From Thermaerobacter marianensis DSM 12885 (GTDB taxonomy: Bacteria; Bacillota; Sulfobacillia; Thermaerobacterales; Thermaerobacteraceae), in the NCBI RefSeq assembly GCF_000184705.1, contig NC_014831.1:1612001-1676000 (forward strand): a DNA stretch of 64,000 nt. The letters are read 5' to 3'. Below are positions 40,860 to 48,814 of this stretch, one piece after another (the first letter of the stretch is position 1; every line of letters starts with the position of its first letter). The position numbers and the translations under genes are program-made. Below the pieces are notes generated by a model. That model was not told the DNA's origin. It was given only the letters and a program-made list of their open reading frames with translations, and searched no databases.

Positions 40860-41791
40860 CACGCACTCCCCTCCCCGTTCCGTGGCGCCACCGTCTCCCC
40901 GTTCCGGGCACCGGCCGTCACCGCCGGCGCTGCGGTGTCCGGACCGGCGGTGGCGGCCACCGCCGGTCCGGGTTCCGCCGGGTCCGCCCCGGCGCCGGCC
41001 ACCTTGCCGGCTCCCGCCGGCGCCGCTGCACCGGCCGCCCCGGCGGCGGTGCGCCCGCGCCGCCGCCGGTGAATGAGCCAGCAGAGGACGTAGCCCACCT
41101 CGTACAGGCCGGCCAGCGGGGCCGTGAAGATCAGCAGGGTGATCGCGTCGGTGGTGGGGGTGAGGAACGCCGCCGCCACCAGCGCCACCAGCAGGGCATA
41201 CTTGCGCAGGTGGGCCATGAAGGGCGGGGTCAGGAGGCCGATCTCCGTCAGCAGCCCCACCACCACGGGCAATTCGAAGATGAAGCCGAACGGCCAGACC
41301 ATGCCGGTGACGAAGTCGACGTACGCCTGCACCGACAGGGTCCGCTGGATGGGCCCCGCGTTGAAGCCCAGCAAGAAGTTCAGGGCCATGGGCACGGCGA
41401 CCAGCAAGCCGAAGGCCAGCCCCGCGGCGAAGAGCACCAGCGCCGGAAGGGCGTACCAGCGCACGTACCGCCGTTCGGTCTCCGTCAGGCCCGGCCAGAT
41501 GAAGCGCAGGGCCTGGTAGACCAGCACCGGGGAAGCCAACCCCAGCCCCAGCAGCACGGCGATGCGCAGGGTGACGAGGAACGCCTCGGCCGGCGCCAGG
41601 GCCACCAGGCGCACGTCGGGCCCGCGCTGGATGAGCCAGGTCATCACGGGCTGGGCGTAGACGAAGCCGACCGCCGTGCCCGCGGCCACCGCCAGGCCGG
41701 AGTAGATGATGCGCAGCCGCAGCTCGCTCAGGTGCTCGGCCAGGGACGGCCAGATGCCGCCCCCGGCTTCCTCTCCCGGATCCTGGACCAT
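40859..41791 (-). CDS. tatC: Sec-independent protein translocase TatC
   Basis: A 310-residue Tat receptor subunit with six membrane segments. The N-terminal cytoplasmic SLAEHLSELRLRIIYS motif, the FVTLRIAVLLGLGLASPVLVYQALRFIWPGLTETERRY region (shown here only by its features: the conserved LTETERRYVR and FxxGxxF loops) and PFGFIFELPVVVGLL identify the family. The last ~75 residues form an Ala/Pro-rich tail absent from typical TatC (~250 residues). The ATG is 3 nt beyond the tatA stop. With TatA it exports folded, twin-arginine proteins. Confidence 0.92.
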   Translation of the reverse strand: MVQDPGEEAGGGIWPSLAEHLSELRLRIIYSGLAVAAGTAVGFVYAQPVMTWLIQRGPDVRLVALAPAEAFLVTLRIAVLLGLGLASPVLVYQALRFIWPGLTETERRYVRWYALPALVLFAAGLAFGLLVAVPMALNFLLGFNAGPIQRTLSVQAYVDFVTGMVWPFGFIFELPVVVGLLTEIGLLTPPFMAHLRKYALLVALVAAAFLTPTTDAITLLIFTAPLAGLYEVGYVLCWLIHRRRRGRTAAGAAGAAAPAGAGKVAGAGADPAEPGPAVAATAGPDTAAPAVTAGARNGETVAPRNGEGSA

Positions 41792-41794
41792 CCT

Positions 41795-42130
41795 TCAACC
41801 GGCCGGTTCCTCGCGCCGGACCTCGCCGGCCCCGGGAGCACCGGCCGTGCCTGCGCCCTCCGGTGTCGTACCACCCGCCGCCGGTCCCGTCCCGCCGTTC
41901 TGGGCCCTCGCCGCCCCGGCGCCGCTGCCTGCCGCCGCGGCATCTTGGCGGGCCGCGGTGCCGGAGCCAGCCGGCGGCACCTCGCCCTCATCCAGCGAAC
42001 GCACGGCGGCGCGGAACTCCCGCATGGCGCGGCCCAGGGACCGGCCCAGTTCCGGAAGCCGCGCCGGCCCGAAGATCACCAGGGCCACGAGCCCGATGAT
42101 CAGGATCTCCGGCAAACCGATCTGCCCCAC
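41795..42130 (-). CDS. tatA: Sec-independent protein translocase TatA/E-like
   Basis: A 111-residue pore-forming Tat subunit. The single membrane helix and hinge are canonical: IGLPEILIIGLVALVIFGPARLPELG, then the amphipathic SLGRAMREFRAAV. The remainder is an Ala/Gly-rich disordered tail. The GTG start at 42128-42130 follows GGAGGT by 6 nt. tatC follows directly. A TACAAT box at 42314-42319 lies 184 bp upstream. In the minimal Gram-positive system one TatA serves as both TatA and TatB. Confidence 0.92.
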   Translation of the reverse strand: MGQIGLPEILIIGLVALVIFGPARLPELGRSLGRAMREFRAAVRSLDEGEVPPAGSGTAARQDAAAAGSGAGAARAQNGGTGPAAGGTTPEGAGTAGAPGAGEVRREEPAG

Positions 42131-42313
42131 AACGGCACCTCCTCGGGCGAGCCCCCTTGTTGCCGCCGGAGCGCCGCCCCCGGCGGCCGGGCCGGCCGCC
42201 GGTTCTTCCCGGGCGGTGGCGTCCCGGGCGGCTCCGCGCAGGGGGCGGGCACCGCCGGCGAGGCAGCCGGGCCCCGGCCGGCCCGGCCCCGTAGCGCGGA
42301 GCACTTCGCCGCT

Positions 42314-42319
42314 ATTGTA
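42314..42319 (-). promoter_or_regulatory. -10 box (TACAAT) upstream of tatA
   Basis: TACAAT on the minus strand, 184 bp from the tatA start and ~100 bp from the end of the preceding membrane-protein gene. Context (GCTACAATAGCGG) closely matches that of rpsD. Confidence 0.35.
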
Positions 42320-42420
42320 GCGCACCGGGCGGGCGCCGGGGGGCCCGGCCCCACCGCCGGTCGGAGGATCCCGGCGCCGGCGGGCGGTGGCCGCCGCCCG
42401 CCGGCCACCGCCCGGCCTCC

Positions 42421-42861
42421 TCATCCGCCGAGGAAGAGCCACAGGACAAACAGGGTGGCGCCCGCCAGGATCAACTGGACGAACAGGGCGTCGCGCCGCG
42501 CCAGTTCTTCCGGCGGGGGCTGGGGCTGGGCCGTCACCAATTCCAGGAAGGTGCGCCGGCCCCACAGGAAGCCCGAGTAATTCAGGGCCGACAGCAGGAC
42601 CAGGACCGCCTCGAGGGCCAGCGCCTGGCCCAGGGCCTCCGGGCGGAAGGGGCCGGGCCAGAGGGCGACGACCACCGCCGTGACCGCGGCCACGGCCAGG
42701 GCGACGGCCACGGGGACGAGCCACCGGCCCCACCCGCTCCGGTCCCCGGGCATACCCGGCCCCGGCGGGTCGCCCGCGGGAGCGCCGGGTTCGCCGCGGT
42801 CGTCCGGTGCGGCCGCTGCCCGATGCGCCCTCCACCCCATACCGGCCTCGCGGCCCGTCAC
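42421..42861 (-). CDS. Hypothetical membrane protein
   Basis: A 146-residue protein. A ~50-residue Pro/Gly-rich N-terminus is followed by two or three membrane segments (WLVPVAVALAVAAVTAVVVALW, LALEAVLVLLSALNYSGFL, LFVQLILAGATLFVLWLFL). The GTG start at 42859-42861 is 5 nt after GGAGGCGGAG. It lies between the M16 peptidase gene and tatA on the same strand. Not recognised. Confidence 0.6.
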   Translation of the reverse strand: MTGREAGMGWRAHRAAAAPDDRGEPGAPAGDPPGPGMPGDRSGWGRWLVPVAVALAVAAVTAVVVALWPGPFRPEALGQALALEAVLVLLSALNYSGFLWGRRTFLELVTAQPQPPPEELARRDALFVQLILAGATLFVLWLFLGG

Positions 42862-42919
42862 GGTCGCTCCGCCTCCCCCATCACGCCCCGTGGCCGGCCC
42901 GCCCGCCGGCCGGGCCGGC

Positions 42920-44308
42920 TCATCCGGACGACCCGCCGCCGGGCGCCGCGCCGCCCTCCCCCCGCCCTGCCGCTCCAACCTGCTCCCCATCGCCGGCGGC
43001 CGCCCCGCCGTGGAGGAAGTAGACGGTATCCAGGCCCACTTGCCGGGCCACCTCCTGCACCTCCGCCCGGCCGATGGCCTGCAGCGCGGCGATGGCGGCC
43101 TCCGGATCCTCGGGATGGCCGTAGACCACCGACTCCAGCGCTCCGCGGATCATCGCCCCCGGCCGGTCCAGGTCCGAGCGGATCCGGTCGACCAGCGAGC
43201 GGCGCGTGGCCTCCAGCTCGTCGTCGCTGATCCGCCCCGCGGCCATGTCCTCGATCTGCCGCAGCATGATGGCCTCGGCGTCGGCCCGCCGGCGGGGGTC
43301 GATGCCCGCCATGGCCATGATCAGCCCCTTGCCCCGCACCAGGCGCGACCAGGCGGTATAGGCCAGGCTGGCCCGCTCCCGCACGTTGAGGAACAGCTTG
43401 GAGTGGACGAACCCGCCCAGGATGCCGTTGTACATCTCCAGGGCGGGCCGCAGGGGATGGTCGAACCCGACGGGCGCCCGCAGCCCCAGGATCAGCCACC
43501 CCTGCTCCATGGGCAGCGTTTCCTCCACCCGCTTGGGTTCGGGCCGGGGCCCGCGGATCACGGCCGGCGGCAGGTTCATGACCTCCCGCGCCCCGCCGCC
43601 CACCGCTTCCCACGCCTGGGCCACCGCCTCCATCAGGCGGTCCGGGTCCACCGGACCGGTGACGAACAGGTCCAGGGGCGCCACGGCCCGCACCCGGCGG
43701 TGCAGCCGGGCCACCGCGTCGCCGTCCAAGGCGGCCAGGCGCTGGGGATCGCCCAGCTCGCTGATGCCGTAGGGCTCGCCCGCGCACAGGTGCTCCAGGC
43801 AGTGGCGCAGAGCGTAGGTCGCCTTGTCGTTGACCAGGGCGCGGATGCGCTGGATCTGGGCCTCCCGCTCCTCGGCCACCCGGCCGGCGGGGAAGGCGTC
43901 GCCCTCCAGGTAAGGCGCCGCGAAGACCTCCATCAGGAGCCCCATGGCCCGGGCGGCCAGGTCCTCCCCACCGCCCCCCTGCCCCGGGACGAACCGGCCC
44001 GCCGGCCAGGTCAGGCTCAGGGTCGCCAGGTGGCGGTCGCCCATCTTCTCCACGCCCGCCCCCAGGCTGGCGCCGTACAGTTCGGCCAGGGCGCGTTCCA
44101 AGGAGGGCAGGTCGGGGTGGCGGCGCGTGCCCCGCCGCAGGAGGCGGGGCAACAGGGCGAAGGGGCTTGCCGTGTCGGCGGCCAGCGGCATTTGCCAGGC
44201 GAGGACGGCCGTGACCCGCTTGAAGCGCGGGTCGGGGCGCACGTGGACCCGCAGTCCGGGCAGGTCGTGGCGGGCGAAGCCCGCCACGCGGGTTTCCGGC
44301 GCGGCCAT
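42920..44308 (-). CDS. M16-family peptidase homologue lacking the zinc site (YmfF-like)
   Basis: A 462-residue M16-fold protein. The overall pattern (LPGLRVHVRPDPRFKRVTAVLAW, ERALAELYGASLGAGVEK, MYNGILGGFVHSKLFLNVRERASLAYTAWSRL) matches the partner subunit of the Bacillus YmfF/YmfH (AlbE/AlbF-like) pair. The HxxEH zinc motif is absent: the equivalent site reads FALLPRLLRRGTRRH. It is therefore likely the non-catalytic half of a heterodimer. The ATG at 44306-44308 overlaps the stop of the catalytic gene by one base (TGATG). Substrate unknown; peptide maturation or degradation is expected. Confidence 0.82.
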   Translation of the reverse strand: MAAPETRVAGFARHDLPGLRVHVRPDPRFKRVTAVLAWQMPLAADTASPFALLPRLLRRGTRRHPDLPSLERALAELYGASLGAGVEKMGDRHLATLSLTWPAGRFVPGQGGGGEDLAARAMGLLMEVFAAPYLEGDAFPAGRVAEEREAQIQRIRALVNDKATYALRHCLEHLCAGEPYGISELGDPQRLAALDGDAVARLHRRVRAVAPLDLFVTGPVDPDRLMEAVAQAWEAVGGGAREVMNLPPAVIRGPRPEPKRVEETLPMEQGWLILGLRAPVGFDHPLRPALEMYNGILGGFVHSKLFLNVRERASLAYTAWSRLVRGKGLIMAMAGIDPRRRADAEAIMLRQIEDMAAGRISDDELEATRRSLVDRIRSDLDRPGAMIRGALESVVYGHPEDPEAAIAALQAIGRAEVQEVARQVGLDTVYFLHGGAAAGDGEQVGAAGRGEGGAAPGGGSSG

Positions 44309-45606
44309 CACGCCACCTCCTCCCGGGGCAGCACGGCCGCCCGGACGGTGCGCCGCGGGTCGGCGTGCTCCCGCAGCCAGCGGGTCGCCGTCTCGGCGTC
44401 CAGCGCCTCCAGGACGTCGAGCCGCCGGTAGAAGTCCCAGCCCAGGAAGCGGTCGGTCAGGAAGCCGTGGGCCAGCTCCTCGGGCGAGTCCAGCACGGCC
44501 AGGAACTCGCCCAGGGCCTTGCGCCGCACGGCCTCGAACACGCCGGGGTCGAGCCCCTCCGAGAGGGCCTCGCCCAGGCGCTGCTCGCAGGCGGCGGTGA
44601 AGGCCTCCGGATCGCCGGTCTCGCCGCCCACCTCCCAGTGGGCCGCCCCGGGCACCACGGACAGGCCGAACCAGTAGCGATCGGTGATCACGTGGCGGCG
44701 GTACTGCTCCTCGTACCAGGGGGTGAGCCGGCCGAACAGCGCCTCCGCCACCACATCGCCCAGCACCGCCGCGCGCAAGCCGCTTTCATCGGGCGGGAAG
44801 GCGCCGAACTTCACGCCCCACTGCACGAAAGGGCGGGAGACGGCCATGCGCCGCTCCACCGCGGGCCGCGCCAGGTCCGGGCCCTCGGCGGGCAGGCGGC
44901 GCTCCGGCCGCGGCCGCGGGGCGAGATGGCGCCGCGCCAGGTCCTCGGCCACCATGGCCACCACCCGCTCCGGGTCCACGTCGCCCACCACGCAGACCGT
45001 CATGTTCGCTGGATGGTAGAAGGTGCGGTGGATCGTCTCCAGCAGCTCCGGCGTCAGGGTGGCGATGGATTCGGGGGAGCCCAGGATCCAGTCGCGCACC
45101 GGGTGGTGGCGGTACATCGCCTCCAGGAAATCATAGTACAGCCGCTGGGTGGGGTGGTCGTAGGCCGTGGCGATCTCCTGGCCGATGATGCCCTGTTCCT
45201 TCTCCACGCTCTCCGGGGTGAAGCGCGGATCCTGGACGTAGTCGAGCAGCAGCTGGAAGCAGGGCTCGAAGGGCTCCACCACCGAGAAGAGGTAGACGGT
45301 GTAGAAGTGCCCGGTGTAGGCGTTCATGCTGGCGCCCAGCTGGGCGAAGCGCTCCAGGATGCTGCCCTCCGGCTTGTCGAACATCTTGTGCTCGAGGAAG
45401 TGGGCCGCGCCGGGCGGCACCTCCACCTCCCGACCCGTGGCCGGGTCCACCAGCACCCGGTCGATGCTGCCGTACCGCGTGGCATAGGTCGCGTACCTCT
45501 TGCGGAAGCCGGGCTTGCGGATCACCACGACCTCCGCGCCCGGTTCCACCCGCGCTTCGAACACCTGCTCGTCCAGGGCGGGAACCTTCCGCTCCACCAG
45601 GTTCAA
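44308..45606 (-). CDS. M16-family zinc peptidase (YmfH-like)
   Basis: A 432-residue processing-peptidase-like protein with an intact site: GAAHFLEHKMFDKPEG (H69, E72, H73) and the distal glutamate in EQGIIGQEIATAYDHP. YTVYLFSVVEPFEPCFQLLLDYVQ and NMTVCVVGDVDPERV are typical. The TTG at 45606 follows AAGGAGG by 10 nt. It is coupled to the YmfF-like gene and divergent from a DUF3243 gene, matching the Bacillus ymfF-ymfH-ymfI-ymfJ neighbourhood except that ymfI is missing here. Confidence 0.88.
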   Translation of the reverse strand: MNLVERKVPALDEQVFEARVEPGAEVVVIRKPGFRKRYATYATRYGSIDRVLVDPATGREVEVPPGAAHFLEHKMFDKPEGSILERFAQLGASMNAYTGHFYTVYLFSVVEPFEPCFQLLLDYVQDPRFTPESVEKEQGIIGQEIATAYDHPTQRLYYDFLEAMYRHHPVRDWILGSPESIATLTPELLETIHRTFYHPANMTVCVVGDVDPERVVAMVAEDLARRHLAPRPRPERRLPAEGPDLARPAVERRMAVSRPFVQWGVKFGAFPPDESGLRAAVLGDVVAEALFGRLTPWYEEQYRRHVITDRYWFGLSVVPGAAHWEVGGETGDPEAFTAACEQRLGEALSEGLDPGVFEAVRRKALGEFLAVLDSPEELAHGFLTDRFLGWDFYRRLDVLEALDAETATRWLREHADPRRTVRAAVLPREEVA

Positions 45607-45770
45607 GGCCGCTCCGCCTCCTTCGCATCTCCGCAGATAGGAATACCGCCCCTCGCGGGCGCGGATACTACGCCCGACCCAGCGGGGAACCGTCGATCGT
45701 CGCCCGGGCGTCCGCCAGCGGCGCCCGGCGCCCGGCCCAAGGGCCCGACCAACGGGAAGGAGGAAACCCC

Positions 45771-46034
45771 ATGCCTGTGACCGACCAATTCCAGCAGTTC
45801 ACCCAGGAACTTGCCCAGCGCATCCAGGCCGCCCGGCAGGCGGGCATGTCCCAGCAGGACATCAAGGCGCGCGCCCAGCAGATCGGAGACTGGCTGGCCC
45901 AGGAGGTGGCCCCCCGCACCCCGGAGCAGCGGCTGCTCAAGGAGATGTGGCAGGTGGCCAACCCGCACGAGCAGGAGGCCATCGCCAGCTCGCTGGTCAA
46001 GCTGCTGCAGCGCCAGCCGACGGTCAGCGGGTGA
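45771..46034 (+). CDS. DUF3243 family protein (YmfJ-like)
   Basis: An 87-residue helical protein (QFQQFTQELAQRIQAARQAG, IGDWLAQEVAPRTPEQRLLKEMW, ANPHEQEAIASSLVKLL). The composition and end-to-end length match DUF3243/YmfJ. AAGGAGG precedes the ATG by 8 nt. Divergent from the M16 pair. In B. subtilis the corresponding gene sits in the same neighbourhood; function is unknown. Confidence 0.82.
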   Translation: MPVTDQFQQFTQELAQRIQAARQAGMSQQDIKARAQQIGDWLAQEVAPRTPEQRLLKEMWQVANPHEQEAIASSLVKLLQRQPTVSG

Positions 46035-46191
46035 AGCGACGTCCCTTGGCTGGCTGCCCCGGCGCAGGGACGCACCAGCCGGTTCAAAGGAGGGCGCCGT
46101 CGCAGGCCGAGGCGCCATGGTTCCGGCGGCCCGGGCGGCGCGGGCGTAAGCCGTGCCGCGCCGGGCCCTCCGCTGGTTCGCCGTCCCCCCA

Positions 46192-47037
46192 TCATCCCGC
46201 CCGCATTCCACAGGACTGCCGGATGACCAGCCGGGGTGCCAGCCGGACCGGCTCGGCCCGCCGCTCCCCAGCCCGCCGGCCCGCCGCCGCCAGCTCAGCC
46301 AGGCCCGCCGCCGCTTGCCGGGCCAGCTCGTCCAGCGGCGGCACCACGGCCGTCAGCCGCGGGCGCAGCGCCCGGGCCAGCGGGCCGTCGCCATACCCCA
46401 CCAGCGCCACCTGATCCGGCACCCGCCGCCCCATGGCCTCCAGGGCCTCCAGCGCCCACGCCGCCAGCCGCGGCGAGGCGGCGAAGAGGGCCGTCGGGGC
46501 GGGTTCTTCCGACCACCACCGGCGGCACGCTTCGGCCACGGCCGCGGGATCGGGCCGGACCTCGGCCACGCGGTGCTCCGGCAACTGGCGGCCGTTATGG
46601 ACCAGGGCCTGGCGGAACCCGCGCAGCCGCTCGCCCGCCGCCGGCGAGCCGCCGGCCGGGCCCAGGTAGGCGACGTCCCGGTGCTTCAGGTTGACCAGGT
46701 GCTTGCCCGCCAGGTACCCGGCGCGGTAGTTCTCCACCACCCACGTATCCAGACGGCTTCCCGGAAGAACCCGGCCCGCCGCCACGGCCACGCGCCCGGC
46801 CACCCGGGCCGCCAGTTCCTCCCCCGTGTCCCGGGCGGGAACGAGCAACACCGGTTGGTCGGCGGGCAAGGCGGCCAGGCAGGCGGCCTGTTCCGAGGCG
46901 TCGTCGGCCACGGGCCACACGGCCACCCGCGCGCCCAGGCGCCGCAGCGCGGCGACCAGCACCGCCGGCAGCTCTTCTTCCTCACCCTCCAGGGGTGGCG
47001 TGACGAGGTGGACCACCCCCGCCGTCCATTCCGCCAA
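46192..47037 (-). CDS. LacI-type ligand-binding domain protein without HTH
   Basis: A 281-residue protein that matches the periplasmic-binding-protein-like sensor half of LacI/GalR regulators: WVVENYRAGYLAGKHLVNLKHRDVAYLGP, ERLRGFRQALVHNG, APTALFAASPRLAAWALEALEAMGRRVPDQVALVGYGDG, RPRLTAVVPPLDELARQAAAGLAEL and the closing APRLVIRQSC. The usual N-terminal LacI HTH (about 50 residues) is absent; upstream sequence in all frames lacks one. The TTG at 47035-47037 follows GGAGG by 8 nt. No signal peptide is seen. It may be a split regulator, an accessory sensor or a remnant. Confidence 0.75.
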   Translation of the reverse strand: MAEWTAGVVHLVTPPLEGEEEELPAVLVAALRRLGARVAVWPVADDASEQAACLAALPADQPVLLVPARDTGEELAARVAGRVAVAAGRVLPGSRLDTWVVENYRAGYLAGKHLVNLKHRDVAYLGPAGGSPAAGERLRGFRQALVHNGRQLPEHRVAEVRPDPAAVAEACRRWWSEEPAPTALFAASPRLAAWALEALEAMGRRVPDQVALVGYGDGPLARALRPRLTAVVPPLDELARQAAAGLAELAAAGRRAGERRAEPVRLAPRLVIRQSCGMRAG

Positions 47038-47337
47038 GCGACCACCCTCCGCGATCCGATCCCGCTCCGCGCCGGTACGGGCAGGGCGCCGGTCCCTGCC
47101 TCCCCGCGGTCCGTGCCTCCCGGGAGCCTGGCGGCCTTTCCGGCGATGCCGCTGGCGCGCGGGATCGGGGTCCATGGGGGCGCCGGAACCGGCGGCCCTG
47201 GGCCGGTAGAGGCCGCCACCAGCCCCAGGTTAGCCCACGGCGCCGGCCGGGACAACGGGGCGGCCGGCGGGGCTGGACGGGCGGAATAATCGCCGCCAGC
47301 CCCCCATATTCCTGTAGCACGAGAGGAGGGTGCGGGT
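47038..47337. other. Intergenic stretch between divergent genes
   Basis: 300 bases with no recognised gene. The HTH missing from the LacI-type gene was looked for here and not found. A weak AATAAT box (47285-47290) is the only promoter-like element toward the SH3b gene. Confidence 0.4.
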
Positions 47338-47844
47338 ATGGAGCGACTCAATCGCCTCTGGGTCGTGGTCGCCGTCCTGGTGGTCGCGTTCATGGCGTAC
47401 AGCGTCGGGGGCTGGCTCAACAACGTGCAGCAAGCCATGACCACCGTCGACGACCTGATGGTGCGCATGACCCAGCTCGAGGCCCAGCAGGCGGAGATCT
47501 CCGCCGCCCTGGCGGGCAGCGGCGACCTGGCTTCCGGCTGGGACGACCAGAGCACCGCCGCCGGGGAGCAGCCCGCCGCCGGCGAAGAGCCGAATTCCCC
47601 CAGCACCGCCGAGCCGGTGCAGCCCGCCGAGCCCCAGGCCGGCGCCGCCCAGACGGCCACCGTCACCACCCAGTACCTGAACGTCCGGGCCGAGCCCACC
47701 CAGGATTCCACCCGGGTTGGCACCCTGGCCAGGGGCAGCACCGTCCAGGTGCTGGAGGAGCAGAACGGCTGGGTCCGGGTGCGCTACCAGGCCAACGGCC
47801 GCACCTACGAGGGTTGGGTCGACGCCCGTTACCTTCAGCGGTAG
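47338..47844 (+). CDS. SH3b-domain membrane-anchored protein
   Basis: A 168-residue protein. Residues 7-27 are a membrane anchor (WVVVAVLVVAFMAYSVGGW); 30-60 a coiled helix (TVDDLMVRMTQLEAQQAEIS); 65-105 an acidic Pro/Ala linker; and 106-168 a bacterial SH3 domain (TVTTQYLNVRAEPTQDSTRV, GSTVQVLEEQNGWVRVRYQ, YEGWVDARYLQR), which usually binds cell-wall peptides. GAGAGGAGG precedes the ATG by 7 nt. A strong hairpin follows at 47984-48027. It would sit outside the cell membrane facing the wall. Confidence 0.85.
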   Translation: MERLNRLWVVVAVLVVAFMAYSVGGWLNNVQQAMTTVDDLMVRMTQLEAQQAEISAALAGSGDLASGWDDQSTAAGEQPAAGEEPNSPSTAEPVQPAEPQAGAAQTATVTTQYLNVRAEPTQDSTRVGTLARGSTVQVLEEQNGWVRVRYQANGRTYEGWVDARYLQR

Positions 47845-47983
47845 CGGCGCCGGCCGGCGCGGCCGCTTGCGATGGGCGCGCCGGCAGCCTCCGGTACCCG
47901 GCCCCAGCACCTGCCCGTCTCCCGCGGCCTCGCCAGGAGGCCGCCATCTCTTTGTCGGGGCCGTGCTGGGGCCGAGAAAGGGC

Positions 47984-48027
47984 CGCGGGGGCGGTGGCGG
48001 CCTCCGCCGGCCGCCACCGCCCCCGCG
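47984..48027. terminator. Bidirectional terminator-like hairpin (18-bp stem)
   Basis: The arms at 47984-48001 and 48010-48027 pair perfectly with an 8-nt loop. It lies between the ends of the convergent SH3b and receiver genes; there is no U-tract on either side. Confidence 0.5.
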
Positions 48028-48060
48028 CTCGCCACGCCGCGCCGCTGCGCCCCTGGGCCC

Positions 48061-48555
48061 TCAAGGGCAGGCGGCCCTGGGCACCACGTCGGGTTTCGGC
48101 GCCACCTTCGCATCGGGCTTGGGAGACATCGCAGGCGTCCCCCGCCGGGTCGCGGGCGGCTCCGCAGCCGGGGCGGCGGCCAGGGCGTCTTCGAGGGCCA
48201 TCAACAGGTCGGCGATCCCGAAAGGCTTTTCCAAAACCCAGCGAACCCCGAACTCGGAGACGAGCTCGTCGACCCCGACACTGCCCGTCATCAGCACCAC
48301 GGGCACCTGCCGCAGCTGGGGATCACGCCGGAGGACCCGCAGCACCTGGGCCCCGTTCATCCGCGGCATCATCCAGTCCAGCAGGATCAGGTGCGGGCGG
48401 AACTCCCGCGCCAGCTGCAGGCCGGCCCGGCCATCGCCGGCCAGGGCTACCTCGTAGCCCTGCTCGGCCAGGGCCAGTTGCAGAAATGCGCGCACGGCGG
48501 GCACGTCGTCCACCACCAGGACGCGGTGCCCGCCCTTTACGTCTTCAGGCGGCAC
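48061..48555 (-). CDS. Single-domain response regulator receiver protein
   Basis: A 164-residue protein with one CheY-like receiver: acidic pair D16/D17, phospho-acceptor D60 in LILLDWMMPRMNG, T90 and K110. No output domain follows; the last ~40 residues are Ala/Pro/Lys-rich. The GTG start at 48553-48555 follows GGGGAGG by 8 nt; an ATG 102 nt upstream is possible. It lies downstream of the carboxyltransferase gene on the same strand. No kinase gene is adjacent, so it may serve a phosphorelay (Spo0F-like) or motility; the partner is unknown. Confidence 0.8.
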   Translation of the reverse strand: MPPEDVKGGHRVLVVDDVPAVRAFLQLALAEQGYEVALAGDGRAGLQLAREFRPHLILLDWMMPRMNGAQVLRVLRRDPQLRQVPVVLMTGSVGVDELVSEFGVRWVLEKPFGIADLLMALEDALAAAPAAEPPATRRGTPAMSPKPDAKVAPKPDVVPRAACP

Positions 48556-48814
48556 CCCCTCAACCTCCCCATCCGGCCCACCCTGGGATTGACGGCTCCG
48601 GCCTGCCGCCGGGGGCTCGTCCGCCTCCGCTCTACGGGCCGGGATGCGTTCGTCCATGACAATGGGATACCGTCCGGTGCTTCCGTTTCCTGCCGGTGTC
48701 GAAAGAAAGACAGGATTCGACACCGCGGCGCCTGTGCCACCATGACCCGCCGCACCCGTCCACCGCCGGGGCGCGGGCCCTGGGGCCGGGAGGGAGCGCC
48801 TGGACGGCCGGCCC

